Of a stretch of DNA of 64,000 bases, positions 11,099 through 22,175 are shown in pieces (the first letter of the stretch is position 1; every line of letters begins with the position of its first letter). The DNA is taken from the NCBI GenBank assembly GCA_034769895.1, contig CM068372.1:238600343-238664342 (forward strand). Reading direction: 5' to 3'. This DNA is from Magicicada septendecula (Eukaryota; Arthropoda; Insecta; Hemiptera; Cicadidae). A program made the translations under genes and the position numbers. Under the pieces are notes generated by a model. That model was given only the letters and a program-made list of their open reading frames with translations, was not told the DNA's origin and ran no database searches.

Positions 11099-14071
11099 TG
11101 TAGCATGGCAGATAAGCTCATAAAAATGAATGGTAAAATGATCATAAAAATAAGCTAATAACATTGTTAAATCCGAGAAAGCAAAATAAAATAAAGAATT
11201 AATTAAGAACCACCGTGGAATACAATCATTGATTAAAATAAAGTTCATGTAAAATAAATGTTACAAGGAGTGATGAATCATCAAAAACAATTTAAAAACT
11301 AAAAATGAGAAAAAAGGTAATACCCAGGTAGGATAGGAGTAGGTAAGGAAGGAACCCAGAAAATGACTAAACCCACAACAAGAAAAGAAAATAATTGCAA
11401 GAAACAAGAAGAGTAGGTGAGGAAGAAACCCAAAACCTGATGACATCCACAAGAAGATGAAGGAAAGAATTTTATAAGAAACAAACAAGAAGAACAGAAG
11501 GGATCAATGAAGAAACAAGAACAAGACAGCATCCACAAGAAGAAGGAATGCACTTATAAAAAAAAACCCAAACCTCAAAATAAATATAATAATAATAAAT
11601 AAAAGTATAACACAATATCAAATGTAAAAACCACATGTACAATAGATGTAAGCCAAAAAGTGTATAGAGTAAGAATTGAAAATGAACCAATGTGAGATTA
11701 TAATATAATACCAAAAAACAAATCTTCATTATATTCTATAAATAGATTTCTTGATTCTAGTAGAACTATATAACTATTTAGAAATAAAATCAAGGAATAA
11801 ATAGAGAATCAGTGCAAGTTTTAGTGTTATAGAAAATAAACCTTATGTTTCAATATTGATGTTCACAAACTGAGGAGATGATGAAATATTACAACTTTAA
11901 AGTGTTTTAATTTGTGTTCATGAATAATGTAAATAGAGTATTATCATGATCAATAATACATGTGTTTTTTGTAGATAACTGCCACTCTTTTTAAATAACA
12001 TTCATTAGAATGAATAAAATAAAACAGAGCAGGCCATAATAAAAGTGAAGTGACAAGGTATCATTACCCCAAAAAACAGATGCAAACTGATAATCAAACC
12101 TAGTATAAGAAATATAGTATAAGATTGGGATAATTATGTTTGTTTATATAGAATAAGGTATTAGAAATAATTAAGTTTAAACATGTCAGAATCTAACATT
12201 CATTATTTATAATATTTCTTATGTATTTTCATTAATCAATAAGTATAAAATGTCTGATTTGAAAAGACAAATGTTAATTTGATTTATATGTTATGTATTA
12301 CTAGTATGAACCATATACTAATTGTTAACTTGTTAAAATAAGAAAATGTCAATTTATGTCACAATAGCAATGAAAGTCAGAGAGGGTATAAATCAATATG
12401 TATTACAGTAGACTCCCTCTTAACTGGTCTCGGTAAACCGGCCATCGGATTAACCGTCCACATTTTATGTACCGAATAATTTTTTCCCCATTGTTTGTCA
12501 TTTGTTTATTCGTGGGTAACATGTTATTGTTACCATCTCTCTCTTTTCTGATCGATTGACAAGCGTTTTTCATTTGTTTTTGTATACCTTCCTAAATAAT
12601 ATACGCGTCAGTATGTATATTGAAAGGTGAAAAGCACTGTTATTTTGTTTTTAAACAAATAAACCTATTTTGAAACATCTGATGTGCTATATTTATTCGA
12701 AAAACGGTCGTTTAACATCCGTATAGAAAATTATACGACAAATTTTCGGATTAACCAGCCGTTTTGCCAACCGGCCAGGGGTCGGTCACGACCAGATCGG
12801 TTAAGAGGGAGTATACTGTATTTAAAAAACTTTGTATGTAAAAACTGTTAGAAATCTAGGCCAAATGTTAAAAACTAAACAGCATCAAATTTGATTAAAT
12901 AAGTATAGAAATACATTTAAACTGAAGGAATTTACATAAGGTAAATCAGTTATAAAGTCATATAATTGGAAATATAAGTAAGGAAGATTTTGTAAAATTA
13001 TAGCCAGAATTATTGTTAAAAATGAAAATGTAAAAACTCACAATTTAGAGAGGGGAGTCATATATTACTGAATAATATTGTAAAACATAACCGATTAATC
13101 TAATTGCAAGAAATTAAGGGAAGATAAACCTTTTATTACAATCTGAAATTTAATATAATCATTAATATAACTTATAATATGGCTTCATTTGGAAGACAAG
13201 GACAGGAAGTGCTTTTAAAAAATTACCATTACAAAATGAAGTAAAAATACCATTTTAGATCAAAAACTTAATAAAACGGCATTATTTGGTATCAAATTAC
13301 GCAGAATGAACTGAAGAAGAAGATTAAGTATTTACTAGTTAATAAATTTGAAGAATAACAAAAAAATAATCAGTTATATAATGTAACTTTCTCACATGCA
13401 CAGGATGCAAATAAATTTGGAACAATGTATTGAATAATATTGGTTTGGCTAAGACTTTAGCCGAAGACGGAGGAAGTAAATTAGTTGATTATTAGACGTT
13501 GAATAGCACACTCGATACGTGTACTTGTAAACCTTAACCTAATTTCTACTACCGTAATGGCAAACGTTTTCTAAGCCTAAAGTGACAAACGAGAGTTTCG
13601 GTAAAAACACATTTTTAAACGGAAACCCAGTGAAATAAATATCTACAGACATTGAATTAACACTACACAGAACAGAACACCAGTGAATATAACATTTAAA
13701 CCATTAAAACAGTAAAAACACTTAACCACACAAAAGTGCAAATATCGGCCTAACGGACAAAAGTGAGATTTACTTAATACTACACTATTTTCCGAAGTAC
13801 AACACTAAAACTGAACCAGAGACACTCCACCAACACAAGAAGGAAGAATTGGAGCCACAAGGACGAAAATTCAGAGGGAAAGCATCTTTTATTGAACTTT
13901 GAAATAGCGAGGTGACTTCGTCTTACGTCTGGACTACGAGCGGCAGCCATAACTGATTTTAATTAATTATATAAAAAAAAATATTTATAAACAACAAAAT
14001 TTTTTTTAACACAAACCAAAATTAACAAATTTATATATTTATTTATTTGAAATTGTTATAGTTTCGTTACA
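11099..14071 (+). repeat. 3' LTR of the Gypsy element
   Basis: Direct repeat of the 5' LTR, about 2973 bp, with TG and CA ends. It is followed by ATAT and then directly by the rest of repeat A, which fixes the right boundary of the insertion. Confidence 0.92.
12406..12818. mobile_element. pogo/Tigger-like MITE inside the 3' LTR
   Basis: Same 413-bp unit, same flanking TA and same position as in the 5' LTR (1634-2046), with only one or two base changes. It must have entered the LTR before the last round of retrotransposition and been copied with it. Confidence 0.75.
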
Positions 14072-14385
14072 ATATATGTGTACAACGTTATCGGCAACAA
14101 AGAAGTAGTTTTTGTTAAAATTCCTTCCCGGGATGTTTGGCCGTAGTCCAATGTTTTCTACAAAACCAGACGTTTCGGCAATGCCATCGACTTCCATCAT
14201 CAGTGAAAATCGAGTGCGATAACGTGAGGTGGTATACGTTAGTGACCACAGTACTGTGGTTAAGCCTGAAGCAGTAAGTAGAAAGAAGTAGTTTCTATGG
14301 TAATATTTCATTTCGAAAATTATTTTAAATATAAATCTTAGAACATGGAAGTTATGTATGGTATTTATAACGATATTTTCACTGG
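14072..14385. repeat. Repeat A, copy 1, right part
   Basis: Matches 23926-24232 and, in reverse, 21530-21835. It begins exactly where the Gypsy 3' LTR ends and completes the repeat copy whose left part is at 1-324. Similarity to the other copies fades around the CGATATTTT at about 14372-14380. Confidence 0.8.
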
Positions 14386-17058
14386 GTATCGTGCACTGAG
14401 ACAGTGTTAATACGATGCAATACGCCTTAAGAACCAAATACATCCTAATGTCATGTATTTTCTAAGCGTATGCTAATGGCATGGATACCAAGTTTTATCA
14501 CAGGATATTTGCCCAAACACAGACGCGCGCGCGAGCGAGTTTAAATAAGTGGCAATTGTTGCAACCCTTATTAGATTTATTTTATTTTTGAAGCCCATTA
14601 AAACAGCCTTTGTTCTACTACTGGTAATTAATTCTCACAGGTTTCATAAAAAGGAGTATTTCTATTGCTTATGCCATTACATGACTATCTAATGTGACCG
14701 ACCGTTAGTGGATGATATTAGTTAATACTTCTTTGAAGGGTGATCGCGTGCCATCAACCAAAGGAGATATTTTACCATTTCAAATCAAAACAGAGAAGCC
14801 TGTGTGGGAGCTAGAAATTTTCCCACCAGTGTTTGTTGTAACTCATGTTATAATTAATCTCCCAGTGGACAGGTAAAAATCACCTGTTTTGTAGCGTTTC
14901 ACTACCATCCATATTTTCTGCGTACGGTACAGGGTCCCTTCGTTCAAAGTTTTTTGTGATATATTTTACGTTTGGAATAATCCTCACTTTATAATTATTC
15001 TGTATAGTCATTATACAGTTCACATTTCATTCGCTAAGGCTAATTTCATCTCAGATATGAGTAAAAATCTTACATTCCTCTTAAAGGTTGGAAAGTGCCG
15101 ATAAAGTAACCAGACGACAACCTATATACCATCTACGATTAAGTACCAAAACGAAGACTCACATTTGTGTGCTTTATATTGCTTTTAATTATTTTCGTAC
15201 TTACAAACTGAACGAATAGGCCTACATTTACACTATATCAAATGTTAGGTTTTGGTTTCACCGTATACTCGCGCATCATGTTTGTTTCGGAATGTTACGT
15301 CACGCACTATTTTGTGATTTTTATAATAAAATACATATAAACGCGACTATGCCCTTGTCTCTTTTAATAACCTCTTCACTCTTATTGGAATCTTAGTTCG
15401 TTATAGCAAAATCTATATTGCTCCAAATAGCCTACATGCAAGCAACCTTATACACGTTGAACGAGTTCCCTCGACACTAAAGTTCTCACTTCTGGCGTAG
15501 GCCTATGTCGCAAGATACACCCATTTCTGAACAAAATTTTGTTTATATATAATGGTTCCCTTTTTATGTTTAAGAAAGTAGCCCACCTTTGTCCTTTAAC
15601 GTCTTCTTTTTTTTAAGTGTTTACACAAGTCGATTTGTGACCATCGGCGTGTTTGTTCGATCCTGAAAATGTTGAATAATGATAAGCAAATAGGCAAACG
15701 GTTGCCGCGTTTCGAAAAGTTTGTTAAAAATTTCAGTTTTCTTTCAACACACCGACGGGCTTTCAGCAAACAATAAGAATTCCACATTCAACCATTTACA
15801 CAGAGACTTGAAAGCAGCGTGCGTAAACATCATATATTATTCGCTTAAACGTTATGAAAATGTGCCTGCTTGTTTATTTACTGAATTTTAGCTATTTGTC
15901 GTACTGCATTTATACTGATAAACTACTCGCGCAAAATTGGCAAACAAAAGTAAAATTAAGAAAAAAATAAAAAAGCTAGTGAATAATATAACAAATCGGT
16001 CCCGCGGTACGACAAAGACGATCACGTTCACGCAAGAGGCGGCCAATAGAACAAACCCAGGGCACCCCGCTTATGGGTTTTAATAATGTCTTTGTTTATT
16101 TATTCAATAGATATTGAGCGTCCAGTATGCACAGCATACGACGACTCTATGTCGGCAATAACCGACCACAAACACATATTTTCGGTCCATCGAACAAAAT
16201 GTATATAAATTTGTATACACAATAATATTTTAGTGCTGTGGATTCTTGAAAAACAAACGGATCTCCCCTATACGCTACTATCCACAAACGCCCGCGCGTG
16301 TTGTAGACCCTACAAAGTATAGGCCTACATTACATACCATCAGTACGTAGGCCTATCTATTTATTACTTCTGCTCGATAGTCTACATTTACATATCCAAT
16401 TCACTAGATATTTATATTTCATCGAACTTACACTATATACTCATACTCATACAGATACTTTCACATGTGTGTGTGTGTGTGGCAACGTTAAGTTCTGGTA
16501 CGTGCGTGTCTGTGTGTTGAAAGTATCTCTAATACATTTATGTACATGTATGTACCCAAGCAGGCCGTAAGATTTAAGCTCGTTTTTACGTCCAAACACT
16601 ACATCGCATATAAATTAATTTTTCTTCTTCGTATTGTTTAAATTAGCAGCCATCCTTACTATTTCTTTTATGAATTTGCTAACTGCTATAATTTTTTATT
16701 GTTCGACTAAGCTTTTCGTCATTACTGACATCTTCAGGTCTTAAACAACGAGACCTGAAGTAGACATTAATGCAAACAAATTAATTTTGTAGAGAGGAGA
16801 GAGTATAATGAAATGAAGTAGTTACGATGAATTTGAAAAAGAATAAAATTTTGTTTTCTTAAAATAAAACTAAAAATTTTTTAATATATGGCTCTTCTCA
16901 TACGCGTATATGTACATATACGTAAATAATGAACATATTAAGAAATTTACATTTATGAACATATACAAACCTTGTATTGATACATAATATTATATAAATT
17001 ATCAAGTATAATTTCTTCTGCAAGTAGTTGCAATGTATTTTTATTGTTTGTATAATAT
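14386..17058. other. No recognisable gene
   Basis: About 2.7 kb of AT-rich DNA. I see a short alternating CG run near 14523, a short TG run at about 16463-16481 and a small inverted pair (CTTCAGGTCT and AGACCTGAAG, about 16733-16760). The open frames here are short and look like chance. Confidence 0.6.
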
Positions 17059-17307
17059 TGTTACATTGTACGGATCGTTGTATGGTACAGTGGAAAACAA
17101 AATACACACACCAATAAGTCAGTAAAAACCAACTTTAATTCATCACAAATAACAATTCGTAATAAACTCGTGCAGTAATTCAAATTAAATTTGTTCACAC
17201 GCAATAATAATGTCAAAAAGAATTCCACACTAATTATCACACTACCACTTGATATCACTTGACAAATCGCCAACATAAAAATTATTGACAAAGCCAGCTG
17301 ATGTTGT

Positions 17308-17761
17308 TTAAATAGGCAGCACAAGTGTTCCAGAATAATCCATAATAATAGTCTTATTTTCCATGTCTTCTTCTGTCTTTACGCATGGCTGAATTTTCAT
17401 TAACTGCTCTACTTCCCTCTCAATCTGCTCTTTCATATTTGCAAATGACTCTTTTAAAGTAGTGATTGAATCTTTCACAGTTGCTACGGTCTCCTCTACT
17501 TCCGATATTTTATATGACATGCCTTTTTCTACGACAGATATTTTCGTAGACATTGATTCTTCTACGTCAGATATTCTAGTAATTTGGTTATTAAGCTCAC
17601 TTCGTAACAGACCCAACTCTGCAGCGGTTTGTTCTTGCATCTGCTTTTGCTCCTGTATTGACGCTTTGATGTCACCTGCTTCACGCTTACGTTCCTCTGC
17701 TTCCTGCTTATTGTCTTCGTCGTTCCTCCGTTTGCAACAACAGCGCCTGGAAATTTTCCAT
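17308..17761 (-). pseudogene. Coiled-coil gag fragment
   Basis: The likely start is the ATG at 17761 (MENFQALLLQTEERRRQ). A frame change follows within about 20 codons, after which 110 codons remain open from about 17640 to 17308. The protein is charged and heptad-like (SELNNQI, SEVEETVATVKDSITTLK, EQIEREVEQL), a design shared with the gags at 3408 and 38060. It runs straight into the LTR-like repeat, ending YSGTLVLPI; the same motif is encoded in the other repeat as YAGTLVLPI. It has no zinc knuckle or enzyme domain. Its identity as gag is inferred from position after an LTR and from composition. Confidence 0.5.
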
Positions 17762-17933
17762 CATCTGACTGGCATCCAATGTTTTCCGACAAATTACACT
17801 AGTCTTGTACAAAGTGTCCACTGTTTCCACTGCTAACGGTTCTATCTCACTTCTGACAACACTGTTACGAACACACAACCACTTAATATCACTTGATCGC
17901 CAACATAAAACTGATTGACAAAGCCAGCTGCTG

Positions 17934-17941
17934 TTTTTATA
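17934..17941 (-). promoter_or_regulatory. TATA box of the minus-strand LTR
   Basis: TATAAAAA on the minus strand, about 30 bases upstream of a TCAGT (plus-strand ACTGA at 17910-17914). This is the standard arthropod core-promoter arrangement and supports calling this segment an LTR. Confidence 0.55.
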
Positions 17942-18392
17942 AATAGGTAGGACAAGTGTTCCAGCATAATCCACAATACGCGTCAACAGGCATTAGAAAA
18001 CTAGAGCGTACTTTAGCGCGGCCTTGGCAGAAACACGCTCGAGAATTGTACGAGAACGTTTCGTATTGCGTAACAATATTATAAAATACTGCAAGAAACT
18101 GATCGAGTTACTTATATAGAAATTGTGATACATAATAAAAATAAAATTTACTTTATTATGGTAACTGACCTAAATTTACCTATTGTTACGACATCACAGA
18201 ACAAACTACGTGTTTATCGAAGGTTCCAGAGAGATCCACAATGTAATGCGGTGGTGTACGTGAGTCTTGACGCATTCGCGAGACTTTTCTCGAAGCCGCC
18301 AGCCGCGCGGACTGTGTCAAGGCCTCAATTAATTACGTAGTACACACTGGCGCTAAGACGCAGTTTGGAATCTTCTGGTCTGTGCGCGGATG

Positions 18393-18428
18393 TATAAATA
18401 CAAGGCGGCAGCGACCTTAGTTTTCAGT
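18393..18428 (+). promoter_or_regulatory. LTR core promoter: TATA box and initiator
   Basis: TATAAATA at 18393-18400, then TCAGT at 18424-18428. The spacing from TATA to the initiator A is about 31-33 bases. TCAGT is the arthropod initiator consensus, which supports both the strand and the host group. Confidence 0.65.
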
Positions 18429-18543
18429 ATAGTTGCGATATATTTACAGTGTGGTTCGAGTTATTATCGGGCTGTATTACTGTGTACGTTCAAGTGGTTA
18501 TTAGTGAAGTGTTGCGTTTTATAATCGGGCGGGATAATTGTAA

Positions 18544-18711
18544 TACACTAACTTGTTGCACACACCACTAGTCACTGTGACACCGATTAGCGCTTTCGAA
18601 CGTACCCGTTCATCATCAGATCGTAACGTTACAATCTGATGATGAACGGGTACGTTCGAAAGCGCTAATCGGTGTCACAGTGACTAGTGGTGTGTGCAAC
18701 AAGTGAGTGTA
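18544..18711. repeat. 168-bp near-perfect palindrome within the solo LTR
   Basis: Arms of 84 bp (18544-18627 and 18628-18711) are reverse complements with two mismatched positions that I can see (18550/18705 and 18622/18633). The centre is GTAACGTTAC (18623-18632). Each arm contains CTGATGA, a GAACG/CGTTC mini-hairpin and then GAAA. Confidence 0.9.
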
Positions 18712-18951
18712 GCATAAATTATTTAACCACTAATAAACTTTGTATTTTAATTGTAATACAATTTTGTTTAATATTAGTGGACATTTTATTGCGAGTGAAC
18801 AATTTTTATTTGATTTGTTGTAAGAGACTGTGTTGTTAATTACGAACTGTTTAACTGTGAAAATTAAAGCTGGTGATTAGTGACTTAATTGGTGCCTTGT
18901 ATTTTGTTTACACTGTACCTATGACGATCAAGTAGACCGTCGTAACACTAT

Positions 18952-19355
18952 TTACTATTTAGGTGACTGACAGAGAATAAGAAATCGCTGGAAAATAATA
19001 ATTTAACAATTTAACCGACAATTTAACAAGTAAAAATGCAGGTAATAGAATATTTTAAAAATAGAATTATTGTAGTAGAAACAATGTGCATCAAAAGAAT
19101 TATTTAAAAGCTTAGTCTCTTTTACACTCAATTAAATCTTCATAAACTTTCATTCTTTAAAAATTGTTATATCAATTATAGTATTTATAATATTTACAAA
19201 CTATTTAGATTTATGTTTATACGGATTATTTATTCTCTGCCATTATTGTCCCTGTTTTGTACTGTTTTTTTACTTTTAAATAAAAAAACAGGTTCATCGT
19301 CACCTGTCGCTGTTGATCACTCTATTCTGCCGTGTGTCCACGATGGTCCTCCTGA

Positions 19356-19388
<33 letters not shown>

Positions 19389-21181
19389 GGTTATGATTGA
19401 CGTCTGTAGGGATATTGCAGAAGTTTTCGTGACGAGTGATTAATATATTCATTATTATAACAAAATTTTGTACACAAATATTTTCTTTATTTTTCTTTTC
19501 ACAGGCTTGAAATAATTCGTGTTTTTCTAAAGTTTCAAGTTTAATTATAAAAAAAAACCCTTTCAATATGTGTAATGTTTAAAGTTCTTTAGTATAATTA
19601 ATTTGATATGTTATATAACATAGTAGTTATAAAACATTGTAAATTAAATTAAAACTATTTTACAAAAATTGTATTAAAGGCATTTAATTAATAATAATAC
19701 ATTAGCCCTAATTGTATTTACAAGTATGAACTGTATTGTAATTAGTCTTATAATACTCTTAATAAATATGAGTCTTTATAGTTTAAACTGTCTTTAAAAT
19801 TATATAAACTTTTTTTAAAGGTTGTTTTATAAATATTATTGAAATATACTGTTTCTTCACTTTCCTGGTGTAGAAGACACAGAATGATAAACGATGAACC
19901 AGGGGCCCGTGGCCTGACTATCTCAATTGGGTCGTCTCACGTACTCCTGCGTTCCCTTCGCTCCCGAGATGTTACTGGAATGCCATGCGCCGCTCCAACC
20001 TCCGTTTCAGGATACCCACGCAGCAGACAATTATGGATTATCTTACAAAGCTGATAAACTCAGCTGAGTTTATCAGAAAATAAGTAGAGTATTCTCTGGA
20101 AATAGTTAACGATGTCAGTGCATTTAAAAAACGGCTTTTATGCTTGAGACGCTTCCTGAACTTACAAAGGTGGTAGGGGATAAATCGATAGCGCCAGCCC
20201 GAGAATGTAAACAGTGTCTTGATACATCTACCCTGCCTGCCACCTTACACAACACAAAACAAAGCTCTCTGTTTAAAGCACTGACTGCCTTTTCAAATCC
20301 TATTTTAGATGTTTTTAATTGCTAGTATGTCATTACAAACGACATAGAATCAAACGAGTTAATAACGAATATGACATTTACATCTATACTCTATTTCTTA
20401 ATAACGTAGATTTTATGAATAATTCAAGTACATTCCCTACACGATCGTCTGAGAAATGAGAACAGATTAACAGCAGTATGAAAATATATGGTAAACAGAA
20501 TTGTCATAAAAGGAAGTGGCAATATCATGTTGAGCTAGTGGTCGTCAACGATCTCCTAATGTGGCATCAGCACAAAATATTAGCAGCCCTACAGCAGCAA
20601 CAAGTAACAGCAGAATTACAGATAAAAAGAATTTAAGATTTTCATATCAACAAAAGAACAACAAATCTAACTGTAAATATTTGGCAATTTATCGATTGAT
20701 CATATCATAATATAAACATATTATGATAAATATGTTTATATTATGATAAATAGTTCTACTTTTATAGCCCTATTTTAGATACATACACACACATACAATA
20801 ATTCAATATATACTTCACAGAAATAATATAATATATATAATAAGACGTTCCCGCTTATTACAGTAAATGAAACTGTGTTACTGCCCTGATTCTGAAGATC
20901 GTGAGACGCATAAAACACGCGTTTGACTAAAGACAGACTTCGAATGACTCGCCTTACATAACGTTAAAAAATACGTTGTTCCTCAGTAATAGCGTTGATA
21001 GTGTCAGAGCAGAAGATATCTTGTAAAAATTTATGTCCTCACCACGAAATTGTTTTATTTGTAAAAGAAAAATTAAGTTGTATTGCCATATTTGTATGTT
21101 TGGTGATGGGTTGTAAATATAAATGATCCAGTATATGAGGAGTTTCTTTCAATTATGAGTTCATTAAGTACTTTCCCAAAG
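18952..21181. other. No recognisable gene; microsatellite and hairpin
   Basis: AT-rich sequence without a supported gene. It holds a GT run at about 19358-19387 and a perfect 18-bp inverted pair with a 10-bp loop (20703-20720 and 20731-20748). The short frames present are not convincing. Confidence 0.6.
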
Positions 21182-21330
21182 ACCAGTGGGAAGACCGAGG
21201 AGAAGATGGGAGGACGCGGTGGATGACGATGCGGAAGAAATACTGAAATTGTTCCTGGAGGAGGATGGCTACCGACAGAAGAGAATGGGGGGAAAAATTG
21301 AAGGAGGCCAGGGCCCAACAAGGGCTGTAG
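21182..21330 (+). pseudogene. LINE 3' end fragment (C-terminus of a reverse transcriptase polyprotein)
   Basis: The sequence encodes GRPRRRWEDAV, then after a short spacer and a one-base shift in a G run (about 21285) GEKLKEARAQQGL and a TAG stop at 21328-21330. GRPRRRW...ARAHQGL-stop is the familiar C-terminus of insect non-LTR retrotransposon ORF2 proteins. Only the last ~50 codons are present, as expected for a 5'-truncated insertion. A GA tract follows directly. Confidence 0.7.
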
Positions 21331-21338
21331 TGCCATAG

Positions 21339-21339
<1 letters not shown>

Positions 21340-21391
<52 letters not shown>
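21340..21391. repeat. (GA)n microsatellite
   Basis: About 25 uninterrupted GA units directly after the LINE 3' end, possibly seeded by the LINE tail. Confidence 0.95.
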
Positions 21392-21395
<4 letters not shown>

Positions 21396-21428
21396 GTACT
21401 TTCCCAATAACCTTACCTGAACAAATTT

Positions 21429-22080
21429 TACTTCCATATTCCTTAAGGAAATGGAAGTATGGTGATGGCAAAAAAAATCGTGTTCGAGATTATTGCAGAT
21501 TCTGATTGTACTACACTCAAAACATGAAAAAATATCGGTATGGAGAACCATACATGACTTCCATATTCTAAGATTTATATTTAAAATCATTTTCGAAATG
21601 AAATATTACCATAGAAACTACTTCTTTCTACTTACTGCTTCAGCCTTAACCACAGTACTGTGGTCACTAACATATACCACCTCACGTTATCGGACTCGAT
21701 TTTCACTGATGATGGAAGTCGATGGCATTGCCGAAACATCTGGTTTTGTAGAAAACATTGGCCTACGGCCAAATATCCCGGGAAGGAATTTTAACAAAAA
21801 CTACTTCTTTGTTGCCGATAACGTTGTACACATATATATAAAATATGCATAAAATTAATGGCTTGTATAAGTTAATGATTAATCTCCATTAAGTAGTGCT
21901 CAAGTTTCCAAAGTTTTAATATTATGATGTCCGTAATTAAAACATCAGAGCAGGTTTAGTGTGTATGAGGGTACAACGTGGACAAAAATTTTCAACATTT
22001 CCTATTGAATCTGCAATAATCTCGAACACGATTTTTTTTGCCATCACCATACTTCCATTTCCTTAAGGAATATGGAAGTA
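21429..22080. mobile_element. TIR transposon (MITE-like) carrying a piece of repeat A
   Basis: The ends are ~70-bp inverted repeats (21429-21500 and 22010-22080), practically identical, starting TACTTCCATATTCCTTAAGG. TA lies at each edge, as for Tc1/mariner-type elements. Each terminus contains a palindrome of its own (CTTCCAT...TTCCTTAAGGAA...ATGGAAG). The ~510 bp between the termini are repeat A in reverse orientation. The plus-strand frame at 21493-21852 is also present in the other repeat A copies and does not look like a transposase. Confidence 0.75.
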
Positions 22081-22098
22081 AAAGTCGTTTTCCGAAAA

Positions 22099-22165
22099 GT
22101 GTCTGTGTGTGTGTGTCTGTCTGTCTATCTGTCTATCTGTCTATCTATCTGTCTGTGTGTCTGTA
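22099..22165. repeat. (GT/CTGT/CTAT)n microsatellite
   Basis: Impure tract of GTGT, CTGT and CTAT units leading into the 160-bp tandem array. Confidence 0.85.
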
Positions 22166-22175
22166 GATTTTTTCA

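Larger units (their letters stand above)
325..14071 (+). mobile_element. Gypsy-superfamily LTR retrotransposon, full structure, coding region broken
   Basis: The element has two long direct LTRs that start TG and end CA, a primer-binding-like site just inside the 5' LTR, a coiled-coil gag, then protease, reverse transcriptase, RNase H and integrase in Gypsy order, a long non-coding 3' tail and a purine tract before the 3' LTR. The flanks share ATAT (321-324 and 14072-14075), a 4-bp duplication as expected for Gypsy, although the (AT)n context makes the exact length ambiguous (4-6 bp). Its 13.7-kb length is large for Gypsy because each LTR is about 3 kb. There is no env-like gene. Gag and pol carry several frameshifts and stops, so the copy as written is not autonomous. 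Confidence 0.93.
17059..18075 (-). mobile_element. Short Gypsy-type LTR element, internally deleted
   Basis: The unit is bounded by TGTTAC at 17059 and GTAACA at 18075 and flanked on both sides by ATAT (17055-17058 and 18076-18079), a 4-bp target duplication. Reading on the minus strand, a 5' LTR-like part (18075 to about 17863, TGTTACGCAATACG to GTTCGTAACA) holds a TATA box and a TCAGT initiator about 30 bases apart. A gag fragment follows, then a second LTR-like part (about 17354 to 17059). A ~110-bp block is repeated directly between the two parts (17240-17354 and 17873-17985). There is no pol, so it would depend on another element. The two LTR-like parts are not simple copies of each other over their full length. 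Confidence 0.7.
18184..18947 (+). mobile_element. Solo LTR, Gypsy type
   Basis: A 764-bp unit that starts TGTTACGAC and ends with its complement GTCGTAACA. It is flanked by CTAT on both sides (18180-18183 and 18948-18951), the 4-bp duplication typical of Gypsy. It contains a TATA box and an initiator. Its last ~110 bp resemble the terminal part of the element at 17059 (shared TTACGAA, GTATTTTGTTT, CACTGTACC), so the two are related. No gag or pol follows, so the internal region was lost by recombination between LTRs. Confidence 0.82.

Noticed and set aside
14039-14443. 134-codon minus-strand frame crossing the Gypsy right border
   Set aside because: It joins LTR and repeat A sequence across an insertion boundary, so it cannot be an original gene.
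21153-21590. Minus-strand frames with Ser-Leu repeats
   Set aside because: Translation of the GA tract and antisense of the LINE tail.
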